64,000 nucleotides of DNA from CAVVIG01 sp050249955 (GTDB lineage: Bacteria; Acidobacteriota; Vicinamibacteria; Vicinamibacterales; CAVVIG01): NCBI GenBank assembly GCA_050249955.1, contig JBFWPN010000005.1, forward strand, positions 62,001-126,000. The letters run 5' to 3'. The stretch's first letter is position 1; each line of letters starts with the position of its first letter. The position numbers were made by a program, and so were the translations under genes. The notes under the pieces are model-generated. The model was not told where the DNA came from. It saw only the letters and a list, made by a program, of their open reading frames with translations, and did no database searches. Shown here piece by piece: positions 1 through 8,303 of this stretch.

Positions 1-818
1 GCGTGCCGTGCCTCCTCCACCAGGGTGGAGAGTGACGGGATGTCGGCGTCCCACTCGATCAGCGTGGGCACTGCTCCGAAGCGTCGACGGGCGTGGGCAT
101 ACAGCGCCCACACGGGATCGGCAACGCGCTCGGCATGGGTGTCGATGAGGATGTCCCTTCCAGGAGTCGCCTCGTCAGGTTCTGGTGTGAATCCGCCAAG
201 GTGAAGTTCGGCGACGGCGCTGGCCGGGAATGCATCGAGGTAGGCCACGGGGTCGTACCCCATGTTGTGGCCACTCAGGAAGACGTTGCTGACGTCGCAG
301 AGCAGCCGCGCTCCGGTGCGCGCCACGAGCTCACCCAGAAACTGCACTTCGGTCATCGTCGAACCCGTGAAGCCGACGTAGCTCGAGGGGTTCTCCAGCA
401 GGAACGGACGACCGATCGCATCCTGGACGTCGAGCAGTTGCCCGGCCACGAGCTGTAACGTCTGCTCGTCATACGGCAGCGGCAGAAGGTCGTTCAGGTA
501 CTCCGACTTGTGCGTCGACCAGGCGAGGTGCCCTGATACGAGCACGGGGTCGAGGCGATCGACGAGCGCCTTGACGCGGGCGAGATGGTGCCGGTCGATA
601 CCCGAGGCGCTGCCCACGGACAGACCGACGGTGTGCACGGAAATCGGATAGCGACCGCTCAACTCGATCAGGAGTTCCGTGGCGTGTGGATTCGCCACGA
701 AGTTCTCGGGATGGATCTCCAGCCAGCCGACAGACAAGGGGGTGACCACCGCTTCCTCGAGATGCGGGAGTCGGAGCCCGATACCGGCCGATCCCGGCAT
801 GCGCGTCGTCAATGACAT
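1..818 (-). CDS. bufB: DUF692/MNIO-family enzyme, bufferin maturase (BufB-like), 3' end outside window
   Basis: The translation from ATG at 818 carries the conserved blocks of the DUF692 (MNIO, multinuclear non-haem iron oxidative enzyme) family in order: EIHPENF near residue 34, HTVGLS near 62, SGHLAW near 95, then NPSSY, CDVSN, ELHLGG, DTHA and EWD. The His, Asp and Glu residues of these blocks bind the iron atoms in the family. Members modify cysteines of small precursor peptides. The start is supported by a purine-rich ribosome site (GAGGGGGACC) just upstream. The precursor gene lies 31 nt upstream on the same strand, so the two are probably co-transcribed. About 272 residues are visible and the gene runs off the left edge. 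Family assignment is firm; the peptide-modifying role is inferred from the neighbour. Confidence 0.9.
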   Translation of the reverse strand, partial: MSLTTRMPGSAGIGLRLPHLEEAVVTPLSVGWLEIHPENFVANPHATELLIELSGRYPISVHTVGLSVGSASGIDRHHLARVKALVDRLDPVLVSGHLAWSTHKSEYLNDLLPLPYDEQTLQLVAGQLLDVQDAIGRPFLLENPSSYVGFTGSTMTEVQFLGELVARTGARLLCDVSNVFLSGHNMGYDPVAYLDAFPASAVAELHLGGFTPEPDEATPGRDILIDTHAERVADPVWALYAHARRRFGAVPTLIEWDADIPSLSTLVEEARH

Positions 819-849
819 GCGATGGTCCCCCTCTATGTTGGCCGTACGG

Positions 850-1116
850 TTACTGTGCGGTCTTGCTGCCGCCGACGATGCGATCGCAGAAGCCTTCGGG
901 CACGAAGACCCAGGCCTTCTTGTCGCCATCGCGCTTCGAGGTGCCGCCGCACGAGTTGTTGCCGGTGGACGCACAGTCGTTCTTGCCGGCCTTTGCGATG
1001 CCGTAGCACTTCTCGGCCTTGAAAGGCGGCATCTCTGCAGGTTTCTGGGCGGAGAGCAGGGCAGGGGTAGCGATGGCGGCGACGAAGGCAGCGGCGACGA
1101 GATTGCGGGTTTTCAT
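850..1116 (-). CDS. bufA: DUF2282 small exported peptide, bufferin precursor (BufA-like)
   Basis: This 88-residue protein has a signal peptide (MKTRN start, hydrophobic run, cleavage near LLSAQ at 20-24) and then a cysteine-rich core of the DUF2282 type: EKCYGIAKAGKNDCAS, a later SCGG, and PEGFCDRIVGG at the end. Known bufferins of this family bind copper after a partner DUF692 enzyme converts cysteines to thiooxazole-like groups. The downstream gene here encodes that enzyme. The start at 1116 is chosen because the signal peptide begins there; longer in-frame starts add only an unlikely leader. A TGTAAC box at 1201-1206 (minus strand), about 85 nt upstream, could belong to an ECF-type promoter. 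Confidence 0.88.
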   Translation of the reverse strand: MKTRNLVAAAFVAAIATPALLSAQKPAEMPPFKAEKCYGIAKAGKNDCASTGNNSCGGTSKRDGDKKAWVFVPEGFCDRIVGGSKTAQ

Positions 1117-1237
1117 GGACACTCCAGGTGGTGGCTCAATCGGTGCCGGGGTCATCCCAACACGTCGCCACCACCAGTAAGTGCATCGAGGCGCCAAGTT
1201 GTTACAGGCCCTTCCGCGATATTCGCCCGACCCGTGA

Positions 1238-1870
1238 CTACGGACGAATCGTCGGACGAGCAGATTCCGGCGCCCACGCTCTGGGGGCGAACATGGCATC
1301 GACCGGTGTCTGGAACAGATGATTCGTGTAGTTGCTGATCGTCTTCACGGCAATGGCCAGGACGAGGGCCAGAATCTGTCGCTCCTGGTACCCCGCCGCA
1401 AAGAAGCGTTCGGCCGCGTCGCGCGAAGGCGTGCCCCGAGACTCGAGCATGTGTCGCGTGAAGGCCTCGAGGGCAGCGAGGCGTTGATCGGGAACGGGGC
1501 TCCCCTCGCGAATGGCGTTCGTCACCTCGACGGGCACCTTCGACATCAGGTCGGCGACGACGCTGTGAGCGGCGACACAGTAGTGGCAGCCGTTGAAGCG
1601 GCTGATCACCAGGAAGATCACTTCCTGTTCGACAGGCGTGAAGCCGCCACTGGTGCGGAAGCGCTGGTAACCATCGACATACGTCTCGAGCAGTCCCGGC
1701 ACCTGCGCCATCGCGCCGTACATGTTCGGCACGAACCCGAGCTGTGCCTGGGTCTGCGCGAGGATGGAGGCGGCACCTGGCGCAGCCTGCTCGGCGGTGA
1801 GCAACGGCAGGGACGTCTGGTACGGCCGAATGGTCTGGGGCGGTGCTGACGATGGGATTGTGGTGTGCAT
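1238..1870 (-). CDS. carboxymuconolactone-decarboxylase/AhpD-family protein
   Basis: The 210-residue product has the AhpD-like fold signature, with the redox/proton-relay motif CHYCVAAH in the middle (GCHYC after FLVISRFN) and a C-terminal NYTNHLF segment typical of uncharacterised peroxidase-related members. Proteins of this kind are alkylhydroperoxidase-like or decarboxylase-like; the substrate cannot be told from sequence. The start at ATG 1870 has GGAG eight bases upstream. Two more members of the superfamily occur in this window (17802-18371 and 26761-27273). The gene is divergent from a thioredoxin-like gene at 2022, and a GTAACG box lies in the shared upstream region. Confidence 0.82.
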   Translation of the reverse strand: MHTTIPSSAPPQTIRPYQTSLPLLTAEQAAPGAASILAQTQAQLGFVPNMYGAMAQVPGLLETYVDGYQRFRTSGGFTPVEQEVIFLVISRFNGCHYCVAAHSVVADLMSKVPVEVTNAIREGSPVPDQRLAALEAFTRHMLESRGTPSRDAAERFFAAGYQERQILALVLAIAVKTISNYTNHLFQTPVDAMFAPRAWAPESARPTIRP

Positions 1871-2021
1871 GCGATTCTCCGCGGTGGCCACCATGGCCAC
1901 GCACCACGCACGATAGCGACGCGGCACGCCGGCTGGCTGTAAGTGGCGTTACGCTCGACGCCTGCAGCGTCTGTAAGGCCGACTACAGAACGCCGGTCGC
2001 CGGCGCGGCTACCTTCCTGCT

Positions 2022-2294
2022 GTGCTGCTGAAGGTGTACATCTCGAGAGGGTGCTGGGCGTGCGACGGGGTCCCACCTGTGCTGGAACACGTGCGCGCCA
2101 CACTCCCCACGTTGGTCATCCGAGTCGTCGATGTCGACAGCCAGGCCGAAGCGGTGCCGCCGGACGTGTTCAGCGTACCGACGTACACTCTGGACGACGT
2201 GGTGATCTCGCTTGGCAATCCGTCGTCGGACTTCTGCGACCGGCTGCGAGCGCGCATCAGCGACAAGAGGGGGCACCGTGAATCGCGAGGATGA
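2022..2294 (+). CDS. small thioredoxin/glutaredoxin-like protein
   Basis: A 90-residue thioredoxin-fold protein with a CWAC redox motif near residue 11 (YISRGCWACDGV) and the cis-Pro region as VFSVPTY. It lacks a signal peptide, so it should be cytoplasmic. The likely start is GTG at 2022; a good ribosome site is not visible, so an alternative start is possible. Its last codons overlap the start of the following Crp-type gene, which suggests translational coupling. Function is inferred from the fold only. Confidence 0.65.
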   Translation: MLLKVYISRGCWACDGVPPVLEHVRATLPTLVIRVVDVDSQAEAVPPDVFSVPTYTLDDVVISLGNPSSDFCDRLRARISDKRGHRESRG

Positions 2295-2967
2295 CGCCGA
2301 CGACCTGACGCCCAAGCTCACCTACCTGCTTGCCACCGAACTGTTCCGCGATCTGACGCCAGAGGAATTGAACCGTTTCCACGACTCGATTCACATGCGG
2401 ACTTGCCCAGCCGGACACGTGTTCTATCGCCCAGGCGAAACCGGCGAGGTGATGTTCATCATGAAACGCGGGTCGGCCCGGCTGTACCGAATGGCGCCGG
2501 ACGGCCGCAAGTTCGTCTTCGGTCACGTGCCGCCGCTGTCGATCTTCGGAGAGATGGCGTGGATCGGTCAGGGGATGTACGAGTGCTATGCGGAGGCGTC
2601 AGAAGACTCCCTGATCTGCACGTTGAGCAGGAGCGACGTGACGCGACTGCTGAGCGAGCACCCGGCCTGTGCGATCCGGCTGCTCGAGATCCTGGGGCGA
2701 CGCACGGCGCAGGCGGAGCGGCAGCTCGAAGATCTGGCGTTCAAGGGGCTGATTCCGCGACTGGCCGACTTTCTGCTGCGGGAGGTACAGGTCGATGTTG
2801 TCGCCGGCCTCACGCATCAGGACATCGGCGAACGCCTGGGCGTGTACCGTGAGACGATCACCTATGCGCTCAACGAAATGAAAGCGGCCGGCATCATCGC
2901 CATCGGTCGCCGTCAGATTCGGGTCCTCGACCGGGCACGTCTGGAACGGGCGAGCCGGACTCCATGA
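2278..2967 (+). CDS. Crp/Fnr-family transcriptional regulator
   Basis: This 229-residue protein has a cyclic-nucleotide-binding-type beta-roll (about residues 25-140, with the RPGETGEVMFIMKRG and FGEMAWIG turns) followed by a winged helix near 165-225 (LTHQDIGERLGVYRETITYAL). The reading frame is open further upstream, but GTG at 2278 has an AGAGGGGG ribosome site and removes an implausible leader. It overlaps the thioredoxin-like gene by 17 nt. No Fnr-type N-terminal cysteine cluster is present, so it is not an oxygen-sensing Fe-S Fnr. Targets are unknown. Confidence 0.88.
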   Translation: MNREDDADDLTPKLTYLLATELFRDLTPEELNRFHDSIHMRTCPAGHVFYRPGETGEVMFIMKRGSARLYRMAPDGRKFVFGHVPPLSIFGEMAWIGQGMYECYAEASEDSLICTLSRSDVTRLLSEHPACAIRLLEILGRRTAQAERQLEDLAFKGLIPRLADFLLREVQVDVVAGLTHQDIGERLGVYRETITYALNEMKAAGIIAIGRRQIRVLDRARLERASRTP

Positions 2968-2974
2968 GCGGCGC

Positions 2975-3601
2975 TCAGCTTGTGAACTGGTAGGTGTCGA
3001 TGACCAGGGCGCGCGCGCCGCGGAAGATGCGACCATGCACGACGACCCTGCGCCCGAGGAGTGACTCATCGTGGATCAGGTCCGCCGCGACCTTCTGCTC
3101 GACCAGGTTCCAGATCCGCCCGTCGTCGGTCGCGAGGGCGCCGTGGTGGCCGATGGTCTTGCAGGGCGCCTTGATCCCGTAGCGATGCTCCAGTTCGCAA
3201 TCGCGGCAGAGCAGGGTGCCGGTCAGGACCACCGCGCTGCTGCCATCGAGCCGCAGCGCCATCTGGTCCATCGCGTTGGCCGCGCCGCTCTCGACGCGGC
3301 GCGGCGTCGCGAACCCAGCGGTGAGACCCAGCACGAGCACAGCCGCCGCGGCGGTCTGCCACCGACGCCAGCGCGGCGCTGCCACGGCTCGGACTCGCAT
3401 CTCCAGGCCAGGCGGGAGTTCCGTCGCCATGACGGCTCGCTGGACTGCCCCCTTGGTCTCGATGGCCCTCAGGGCCAGCCGGTCGCAGTGCCCACAGGCT
3501 ATCCGGTGCGCGCCAGCTGCTGCCATGGCATCAGGCGCGAGTTCGTGATCGATGTAGGCGTCGAGTACGGTCCGAAACTGTGTGCAAGTCATGCGTGTCA
3601 C
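2975..3601 (-). CDS. anti-sigma factor with zinc-binding ASD and periplasmic cysteine domain
   Basis: The N-terminal part carries the zinc anti-sigma signature H-x3-C-x2-C (HRIACGHC near residue 32). One transmembrane helix follows near residues 80-100 (TAAAAVLVLGLTAGFA), then a C-terminal outside domain with cysteines (LLCRDCELEH, APCKTIGHH). The GTG start at 3601 overlaps the sigma-factor stop by 4 nt (GTGA); an ATG three codons further in is an alternative. The protein should sequester the upstream-encoded sigma factor and release it on a periplasmic signal. The C-terminal domain resembles the small secreted protein at 4195-4554 in cysteine spacing and in its last strands, so a metal or redox signal is plausible. 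Confidence 0.82.
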   Translation of the reverse strand: MTRMTCTQFRTVLDAYIDHELAPDAMAAAGAHRIACGHCDRLALRAIETKGAVQRAVMATELPPGLEMRVRAVAAPRWRRWQTAAAAVLVLGLTAGFATPRRVESGAANAMDQMALRLDGSSAVVLTGTLLCRDCELEHRYGIKAPCKTIGHHGALATDDGRIWNLVEQKVAADLIHDESLLGRRVVVHGRIFRGARALVIDTYQFTS

Positions 3602-4137
3602 TCGCTACTCCGAGCCACGATGCGCAGGGGCGACGTGGCGTCGCGCCGGCGCTCGTGGAGCAATCGTTCCAGCATCCGTCGTCCGCGACTGATGCGCGAC
3701 ATGACCGTCCCGACCGGACAGTCCATCGTCGTGGCAATCTCCTGGTAGGTCAGCTCTTCGACGGCCGACAGCAGGATGGCCCATCGGTAGGCATCCGGCA
3801 TCTGCTCGAGCGCCCACTGCATGTCGTCGGACATGATGGCGCCGCCCAACTCGGGCTCCCAGGCGTAGCCCGCGTCGGGGAGGTCTTCCAGATCACCAGA
3901 GGGCAGTTCGAGGCGTGTCTTCCGCCACTGGCTGATCCACGTGTTGTGCAGGATGCGGCACAGCCAGGCGCGGCAATTGGTGCCTGGAGTGAATGAGCCG
4001 AAATGCGTCCACGCCTTGAGGAACGTCTCCTGCGCAAGATCCTCGGCGCGATCCGTCCCGACCATCTGTCGCGCAAGACGATAGATGGCCGGCAGGTGCG
4101 GCAGGGCAAGCGCCTCGAATTGTGAACGTGCGCGCAT
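3598..4137 (-). CDS. ECF-type RNA polymerase sigma factor
   Basis: A 179-residue sigma-70 family protein with region 2 (RAEDLAQETFLKAWTHF, residues about 30-46) and region 4 (ELTYQEIATTMDCPVGTVMSRISRGRRML, about 132-160). Length and layout match ECF sigma factors of the RpoE class. It is followed directly by its anti-sigma gene and preceded on the same strand by a small secreted protein gene, with a strong hairpin between. No good ribosome site is seen before the ATG at 4137; the hairpin covers that stretch. Confidence 0.9.
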   Translation of the reverse strand: MRARSQFEALALPHLPAIYRLARQMVGTDRAEDLAQETFLKAWTHFGSFTPGTNCRAWLCRILHNTWISQWRKTRLELPSGDLEDLPDAGYAWEPELGGAIMSDDMQWALEQMPDAYRWAILLSAVEELTYQEIATTMDCPVGTVMSRISRGRRMLERLLHERRRDATSPLRIVARSSE

Positions 4138-4141
4138 GGTG

Positions 4142-4187
4142 ACCGGCAGATGGAGGCCACCGGACGGCGGCCTCCATGGCGGCCGGT
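4142..4187 (-). promoter_or_regulatory. hairpin immediately before the sigma-factor start
   Basis: Outer arms ACCGGC (4142-4147) and GCCGGT (4182-4187) enclose a perfect 9-bp stem, 4150-4158 with 4169-4177 (ATGGAGGCC and its complement), around a 10-nt loop. On the minus strand it lies between the stop of the secreted-protein gene and the ATG of the sigma gene, reaching within 5 nt of that ATG. It has no U-tract, so an attenuator or translation-blocking structure fits better than an intrinsic terminator. Confidence 0.5.
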
Positions 4188-4194
4188 ACGAATG

Positions 4195-4554
4195 TTACTG
4201 GAGCGTGATGTTGGACACGGCGATGGTATCGCCCATGACCTTCCCGTCAACCGCGACCTTCCAGTCCTTGTCGCGATCGGCCTTCTTGATCAGCTCGAGC
4301 GCGAGGTCGTTCCCCTTCTTGTCGAACTTCAGCACCTTCTTGTCGGCGGTGACGAGGCTGTAGCCGCTCTTGACGCAGCTCTCCATGAGGAGGCATTTCT
4401 TGTCGTGGCTCTCGGTGTAGCCCGCCTCAGTGGCGTGGTGCGATGAACAGGCGATGTCCATCAGGGTCCCCTTGGTCTGCTGCCCTTGGGCACCGGCCGA
4501 GACGGCCAGTCCGAGTACCATCGCCACGCCAGACACGAATCCGATCATTCTCAT
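4195..4554 (-). CDS. small secreted cysteine-containing protein, family unknown
   Basis: The 119-residue product starts MRMIGF with a clear signal peptide cut near SAGAQ. The mature part has cysteines and histidines (IACSSHH, KKCLLMESCVKSGY), then LVTADKKVLKFDKKG and ends in short beta strands (WKVAVDGKVMGDTIAVSNITL). I do not recognise a named family. The same cysteine/strand layout appears in the outside domain of the nearby anti-sigma factor (LLCRDC, APCK, then VVVHGRIFRGARALVI), so the two may share a fold. It lies just upstream of the sigma/anti-sigma genes on the same strand. Confidence 0.7.
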   Translation of the reverse strand: MRMIGFVSGVAMVLGLAVSAGAQGQQTKGTLMDIACSSHHATEAGYTESHDKKCLLMESCVKSGYSLVTADKKVLKFDKKGNDLALELIKKADRDKDWKVAVDGKVMGDTIAVSNITLQ

Positions 4555-4692
4555 GGTTCCTGCTCCTGCAGAGGGCCGGATCAACCCGGCTGGGAGAAAG
4601 AACGCCGTGAGGCCCCGATTTATTCCAGGTGCGGGAATTTTCGGGGCTCGCGGCGCGTTTCATCACCATAACCGCTTTTCGAGGGAGGCTCC

Positions 4693-5859
4693 GTGCGTCA
4701 GATTCGACACCCGCTTGGGTTGCTTGCAGGTATGGCTGTGCTGCTCTGGCTGCAGACGCCGGTCACCAGACTGGCGGCTCAGAGTAGGCAGGCGCCGCGT
4801 ACGAAGATCGATGTGGCCAAGCTCGGCCCGCAGGTCGGCCAGACGGTGCCGGACTTCAGTCTGAAGGACCAGAGCGGCAAGACCTGGACGCGCAGTTCGA
4901 TCATGGGTCCGAAGGGCGCCATGCTGGTGTTCTACCGGTCGGCTGACTGGTGCCCGTACTGCAAGACGCAACTCGTGGACCTGCAGGGTCGGCTCGACGC
5001 GCTCCGCGCGCAGGGCCTCGGGGTGGCGGCGATCAGCTACGACCCGGTGCCGACGCTCGCAGAGTTCGCCTCGCGGCGACACATCATGTTCCCGCTGCTC
5101 TCTGATGCCGGCTCTGCCACGATCAAGGCCTTCGGCATCCTCAACCCGCTCCCAGAGATGGCGTTCGGACCGGACAAAGACGACCCGGACGTGATCGCCG
5201 AACTCCAGAAGTACGTGGCCGGTGGCCGGCCGAGCCCGTCCTGGGCGGGCATCGCGTTTCCTGGCACGTTCATCCTCGATCCGAAAGGGCGTGTCGTGTC
5301 GCGCTTTTTCGAGGACTACTACGTCGAGCGGAGCACGTTTTCGAACATCATGCTCCGGCTGGGCAACGGCGACGCGCCCGTGACGGCGACGAAGGTGGCC
5401 GGGACCCACCTGACCATGACGACCTACCCAAGCGATACGAGCATCGCTGCTGGCAACCGGTTCTCGCTGGCCGTCCAGGTGGAGCCACAGCCGGGGGTGC
5501 ACGTCTACGCACCAGGGGCGTCGGGCTACAAGGTCATCAACCTCTCGATCAAGCCGCAGCCGTTCGTGCGCGTGTTGCCGATGACCTATCCGCCGTCCGA
5601 GATCTACTTCTTCAAGCCGCTGAACGAGCGGGTTCCCGTATTCCAGAAACCGTTCACGCTGATGCAGGAGCTGGTTCTTGAAGGCACGTCGGCTGCGCAG
5701 GCAGCGTATCGCGGCAAGGAGTCGATCACGATCGAGGGCGCGCTCGACTATCAGGCCTGCGACGACAAGGTGTGCTTCAACCCGGTGTCGGTTCCGCTCA
5801 GTTGGACCATGAGCCTCAAGGCACTGGTGACCGAGCGCGCGCCTCGGCCGCAGCCGTGA
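4693..5859 (+). CDS. exported peroxiredoxin/thioredoxin-like protein with C-terminal DsbD-alpha-like domain
   Basis: A 388-residue protein with an N-terminal signal segment, an AhpC/TSA-type thioredoxin domain (about 42-225) with WCPYC active site (Cys87 and Cys90), and a C-terminal domain (about 235-385) resembling the DsbD N-terminal domain, including YQACDDKVCFNP with its cysteine pair. The likely role is thiol-disulfide exchange or peroxide reduction in the periplasm, using electrons passed by a DsbD-type carrier. The GTG start at 4693 has GAGGGAGG upstream. A close paralogue with the same two domains is encoded at 10116-11198. Confidence 0.82.
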   Translation: MRQIRHPLGLLAGMAVLLWLQTPVTRLAAQSRQAPRTKIDVAKLGPQVGQTVPDFSLKDQSGKTWTRSSIMGPKGAMLVFYRSADWCPYCKTQLVDLQGRLDALRAQGLGVAAISYDPVPTLAEFASRRHIMFPLLSDAGSATIKAFGILNPLPEMAFGPDKDDPDVIAELQKYVAGGRPSPSWAGIAFPGTFILDPKGRVVSRFFEDYYVERSTFSNIMLRLGNGDAPVTATKVAGTHLTMTTYPSDTSIAAGNRFSLAVQVEPQPGVHVYAPGASGYKVINLSIKPQPFVRVLPMTYPPSEIYFFKPLNERVPVFQKPFTLMQELVLEGTSAAQAAYRGKESITIEGALDYQACDDKVCFNPVSVPLSWTMSLKALVTERAPRPQP

Positions 5860-5878
5860 TCACACACGGTGAGACGCG

Positions 5879-8203
5879 ATGTGCGCAGGAACGCCCTGCG
5901 TGACGCGGCGGGCACTGGGGCTATGCCTGCTCGTCGGCTGGCTGACGTCCGGCGCGTCTGAAGGCGCGCAATTGGCGGCGCCGCACACCGCGCCGCCAGG
6001 GGCCTCCCCTTCGCTCCCGCGGCCGGTCGCCGATGCCCCGCCGCCGCCGTCCTCGCCATCAGTCATCGCCCGAGACGACGCCGGGCATGCCACGGTGCGT
6101 GCCGTGCGTGTGACGAGCGCGATGAAAACCGACGGTCACCTCGATGAAGAGGTCTACACGACGGTGCCTCCACTGTCGGGTTTCATCCAGGTCGATCCGA
6201 GGAACGGTGCTCCCGCTGGACAGCGGACGGACGTGTGGGTGCTGTTCGACCGCGACAACGTCTACGTGTCGGCACGTTGCTGGGAGAGCAATCTCGACCG
6301 CATGGTGGCCAACGAGCTCCGTCACGACAGCACCACGATCTACAGCAACAACGACGCCGTCACCTTCATCTTCGACACCTTCTACAACCGGCGGGACGGC
6401 ACACTGTTCGTGGTCAACCCCATTGGCGGCCGCTTCGACGGGCAGTACACGAACGAGCGCCAGTACAACACGGACTTCAATCCCATCTGGGACGTGAGCA
6501 CCGGACGATTCGACGGAGGCTGGACCTTCGAGGCTGCCATTCCGTTCAAGTCGCTCCGTTACCCACAAGAGGGGCCACAGGTCTGGGGCTTCAACGTACT
6601 CCGGAACAACCGCTGGAAGAACGAGCTGTCCGCACTCACGCTGCTGCCGCCGGCCCGCGGCGTGAACGCCATCACGCAGTCGTCGCGCGCCGCAACCATG
6701 GTCGGTCTGGAGACACCGGCGCTCTCGAAGAACATCGAGGTCAAACCGTACGTCACCGGTGACCTCACGACCGATCGGACCACGACGCCAGCAACGGCGA
6801 ACCAGGCCAGCGGCGACGCAGGTCTCGACGTGAAGTTCGGTCTGACGCAGGGCATGACCGGGGACGTCACCTACAACCCGGATTTCGCACAGGTCGAGGC
6901 CGACGAGCAGCAGGTGAACCTCACGCGTTTCAGTCTGTTCTTTCCCGAGAAGCGGGACTTCTTTCTCGAGAACCAGACGCTGTTCACCATCGGCACGACG
7001 GGCGCGAGCCAGGGGGCCGGCGACACACCAATCCTGTTCTACAGCCGGCGCATCGGCATCAACGGCTCCCGCGAGGTCCCGCTCGAACTCGGCGGCCGGG
7101 CGACGGGACGGGTCGGAAGGTTCGGCATCGGCCTCCTCGACATCCAGTCCAACGACGAGCCTGTGTCGGGCGCCGAGGCGACGAACTTCTCCGTCATCCG
7201 GGTGAAGAGGGACGTGCTGCGGCGCAGCAACATCGGCGCGATCTATACCGGTCGCTCGGTGGCGCAGTCCGGTGTCGGGCGCAACGACACGGTCGGGGTG
7301 GACGGCGCCTTCTCGTTCTTCACGGACTTCACGATCGCGACCTACTGGGCGCGCACGCGGACCGTGGGGAGGGACGGACACGACCAGAGCTATCGCGGGC
7401 AGCTCGATTACACCGGCGACCGGTACGGTGTGCAGCTGGAACACCTGCTCGTCGATCGCAACTTCAATCCGGAGGTCGGCTTCGTCCGGCGCGGTGACAT
7501 GCGAAAGACGTTCGGGCTCATGCGCTTCAGTCCGCGCCCGACGTCGATCCGGTCCGTCCGCAAGTTCTCCGGTACCTCGTCGTTCAACTACATCGAGAAC
7601 ACCGCCGGCCGCCTCGAGACGCGGAACATCTACGGCGAGTTCGCGGTCGAGTTCCAGAACAGCGATCGGCTGAGCGTCGCCTACACCAATACGTACGAGT
7701 TCCTGCCTCGCCCCTTCGCTATTGCGCCGCCTATCGTCCTGGCGGTCGGCGGCTACAGCTACGACAACGTCGCGACCAGCTACAGTTTCGGCCCGCAGCG
7801 AGGTCTGTCCGGGAACGTGTCGGTGGAGCGCGGCACCTTCTACAACGGCCACAAGACGACGGCCAGCGTGAACCGGGGACGGATCAAGGTGGCGCCGCAG
7901 TTCTCGATCGAGCCCACGATCTCGCTGAACTGGGTGGATCTGGTGCAGGGCTCCTTTATCAGCCAACTGGTCGGTTCACGTGTCACCTACAGCGTGTCAC
8001 CACGCATGTTCGTGAGTGCGCTCCTGCAGTACAACTCATCCAGCCACGCCGCCAGCAACAGCATCAGGCTTCGATGGGAATATCTGCCGGGCAGTGAGCT
8101 GTTCGTCGTCTACAACGATCAGCGCGACACGCTGGGGGCTGGCTTTCCCGACCTGGCGAACCGTGCCTTCATCGTCAAGGTCAATCGCCTGTTGAGATTC
8201 TGA
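5879..8203 (+). CDS. DUF5916 outer-membrane protein with N-terminal CBM9-like domain
   Basis: The 774-residue protein begins with a signal sequence and a Pro/Ala-rich linker. A sugar-binding-like CBM9/DOMON-type domain follows (about 75-260: DGHLDEEVY, DVWVLFDRDNVYVSARC, FDGGWTFEAAIPFKSLRY). The rest is a long beta-rich DUF5916 region with FFPEKRDFFLENQ and many aromatic-ended strands, ending VNRLLRF with a terminal Phe typical of outer-membrane barrels. The exact function of this family is not known. It begins 19 nt after the preceding gene and may be co-transcribed with it. Confidence 0.85.
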   Translation: MCAGTPCVTRRALGLCLLVGWLTSGASEGAQLAAPHTAPPGASPSLPRPVADAPPPPSSPSVIARDDAGHATVRAVRVTSAMKTDGHLDEEVYTTVPPLSGFIQVDPRNGAPAGQRTDVWVLFDRDNVYVSARCWESNLDRMVANELRHDSTTIYSNNDAVTFIFDTFYNRRDGTLFVVNPIGGRFDGQYTNERQYNTDFNPIWDVSTGRFDGGWTFEAAIPFKSLRYPQEGPQVWGFNVLRNNRWKNELSALTLLPPARGVNAITQSSRAATMVGLETPALSKNIEVKPYVTGDLTTDRTTTPATANQASGDAGLDVKFGLTQGMTGDVTYNPDFAQVEADEQQVNLTRFSLFFPEKRDFFLENQTLFTIGTTGASQGAGDTPILFYSRRIGINGSREVPLELGGRATGRVGRFGIGLLDIQSNDEPVSGAEATNFSVIRVKRDVLRRSNIGAIYTGRSVAQSGVGRNDTVGVDGAFSFFTDFTIATYWARTRTVGRDGHDQSYRGQLDYTGDRYGVQLEHLLVDRNFNPEVGFVRRGDMRKTFGLMRFSPRPTSIRSVRKFSGTSSFNYIENTAGRLETRNIYGEFAVEFQNSDRLSVAYTNTYEFLPRPFAIAPPIVLAVGGYSYDNVATSYSFGPQRGLSGNVSVERGTFYNGHKTTASVNRGRIKVAPQFSIEPTISLNWVDLVQGSFISQLVGSRVTYSVSPRMFVSALLQYNSSSHAASNSIRLRWEYLPGSELFVVYNDQRDTLGAGFPDLANRAFIVKVNRLLRF

Positions 8204-8303
8204 GCTCCCGGGAACGACGCGTTCGCTTCACGCGTGATTCCCCTGAATGTCGCTGCGCTGGTGCGTGGTGGCACGTGTTCGAAACGAATATCCGAGGTGA
8301 CGC

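Noticed and set aside
6059..7966. Long open frame (635 codons) on the minus strand
   Set aside because: It is fully antisense to the DUF5916 gene, has arginine/valine-rich low-complexity composition and no family pattern; a typical GC-rich shadow frame.
8204..8303. Imperfect hairpin (GGGAA...TTCCC) after the DUF5916 gene as a terminator
   Set aside because: The stem has mismatches and no T-run follows; support is too weak for a feature.
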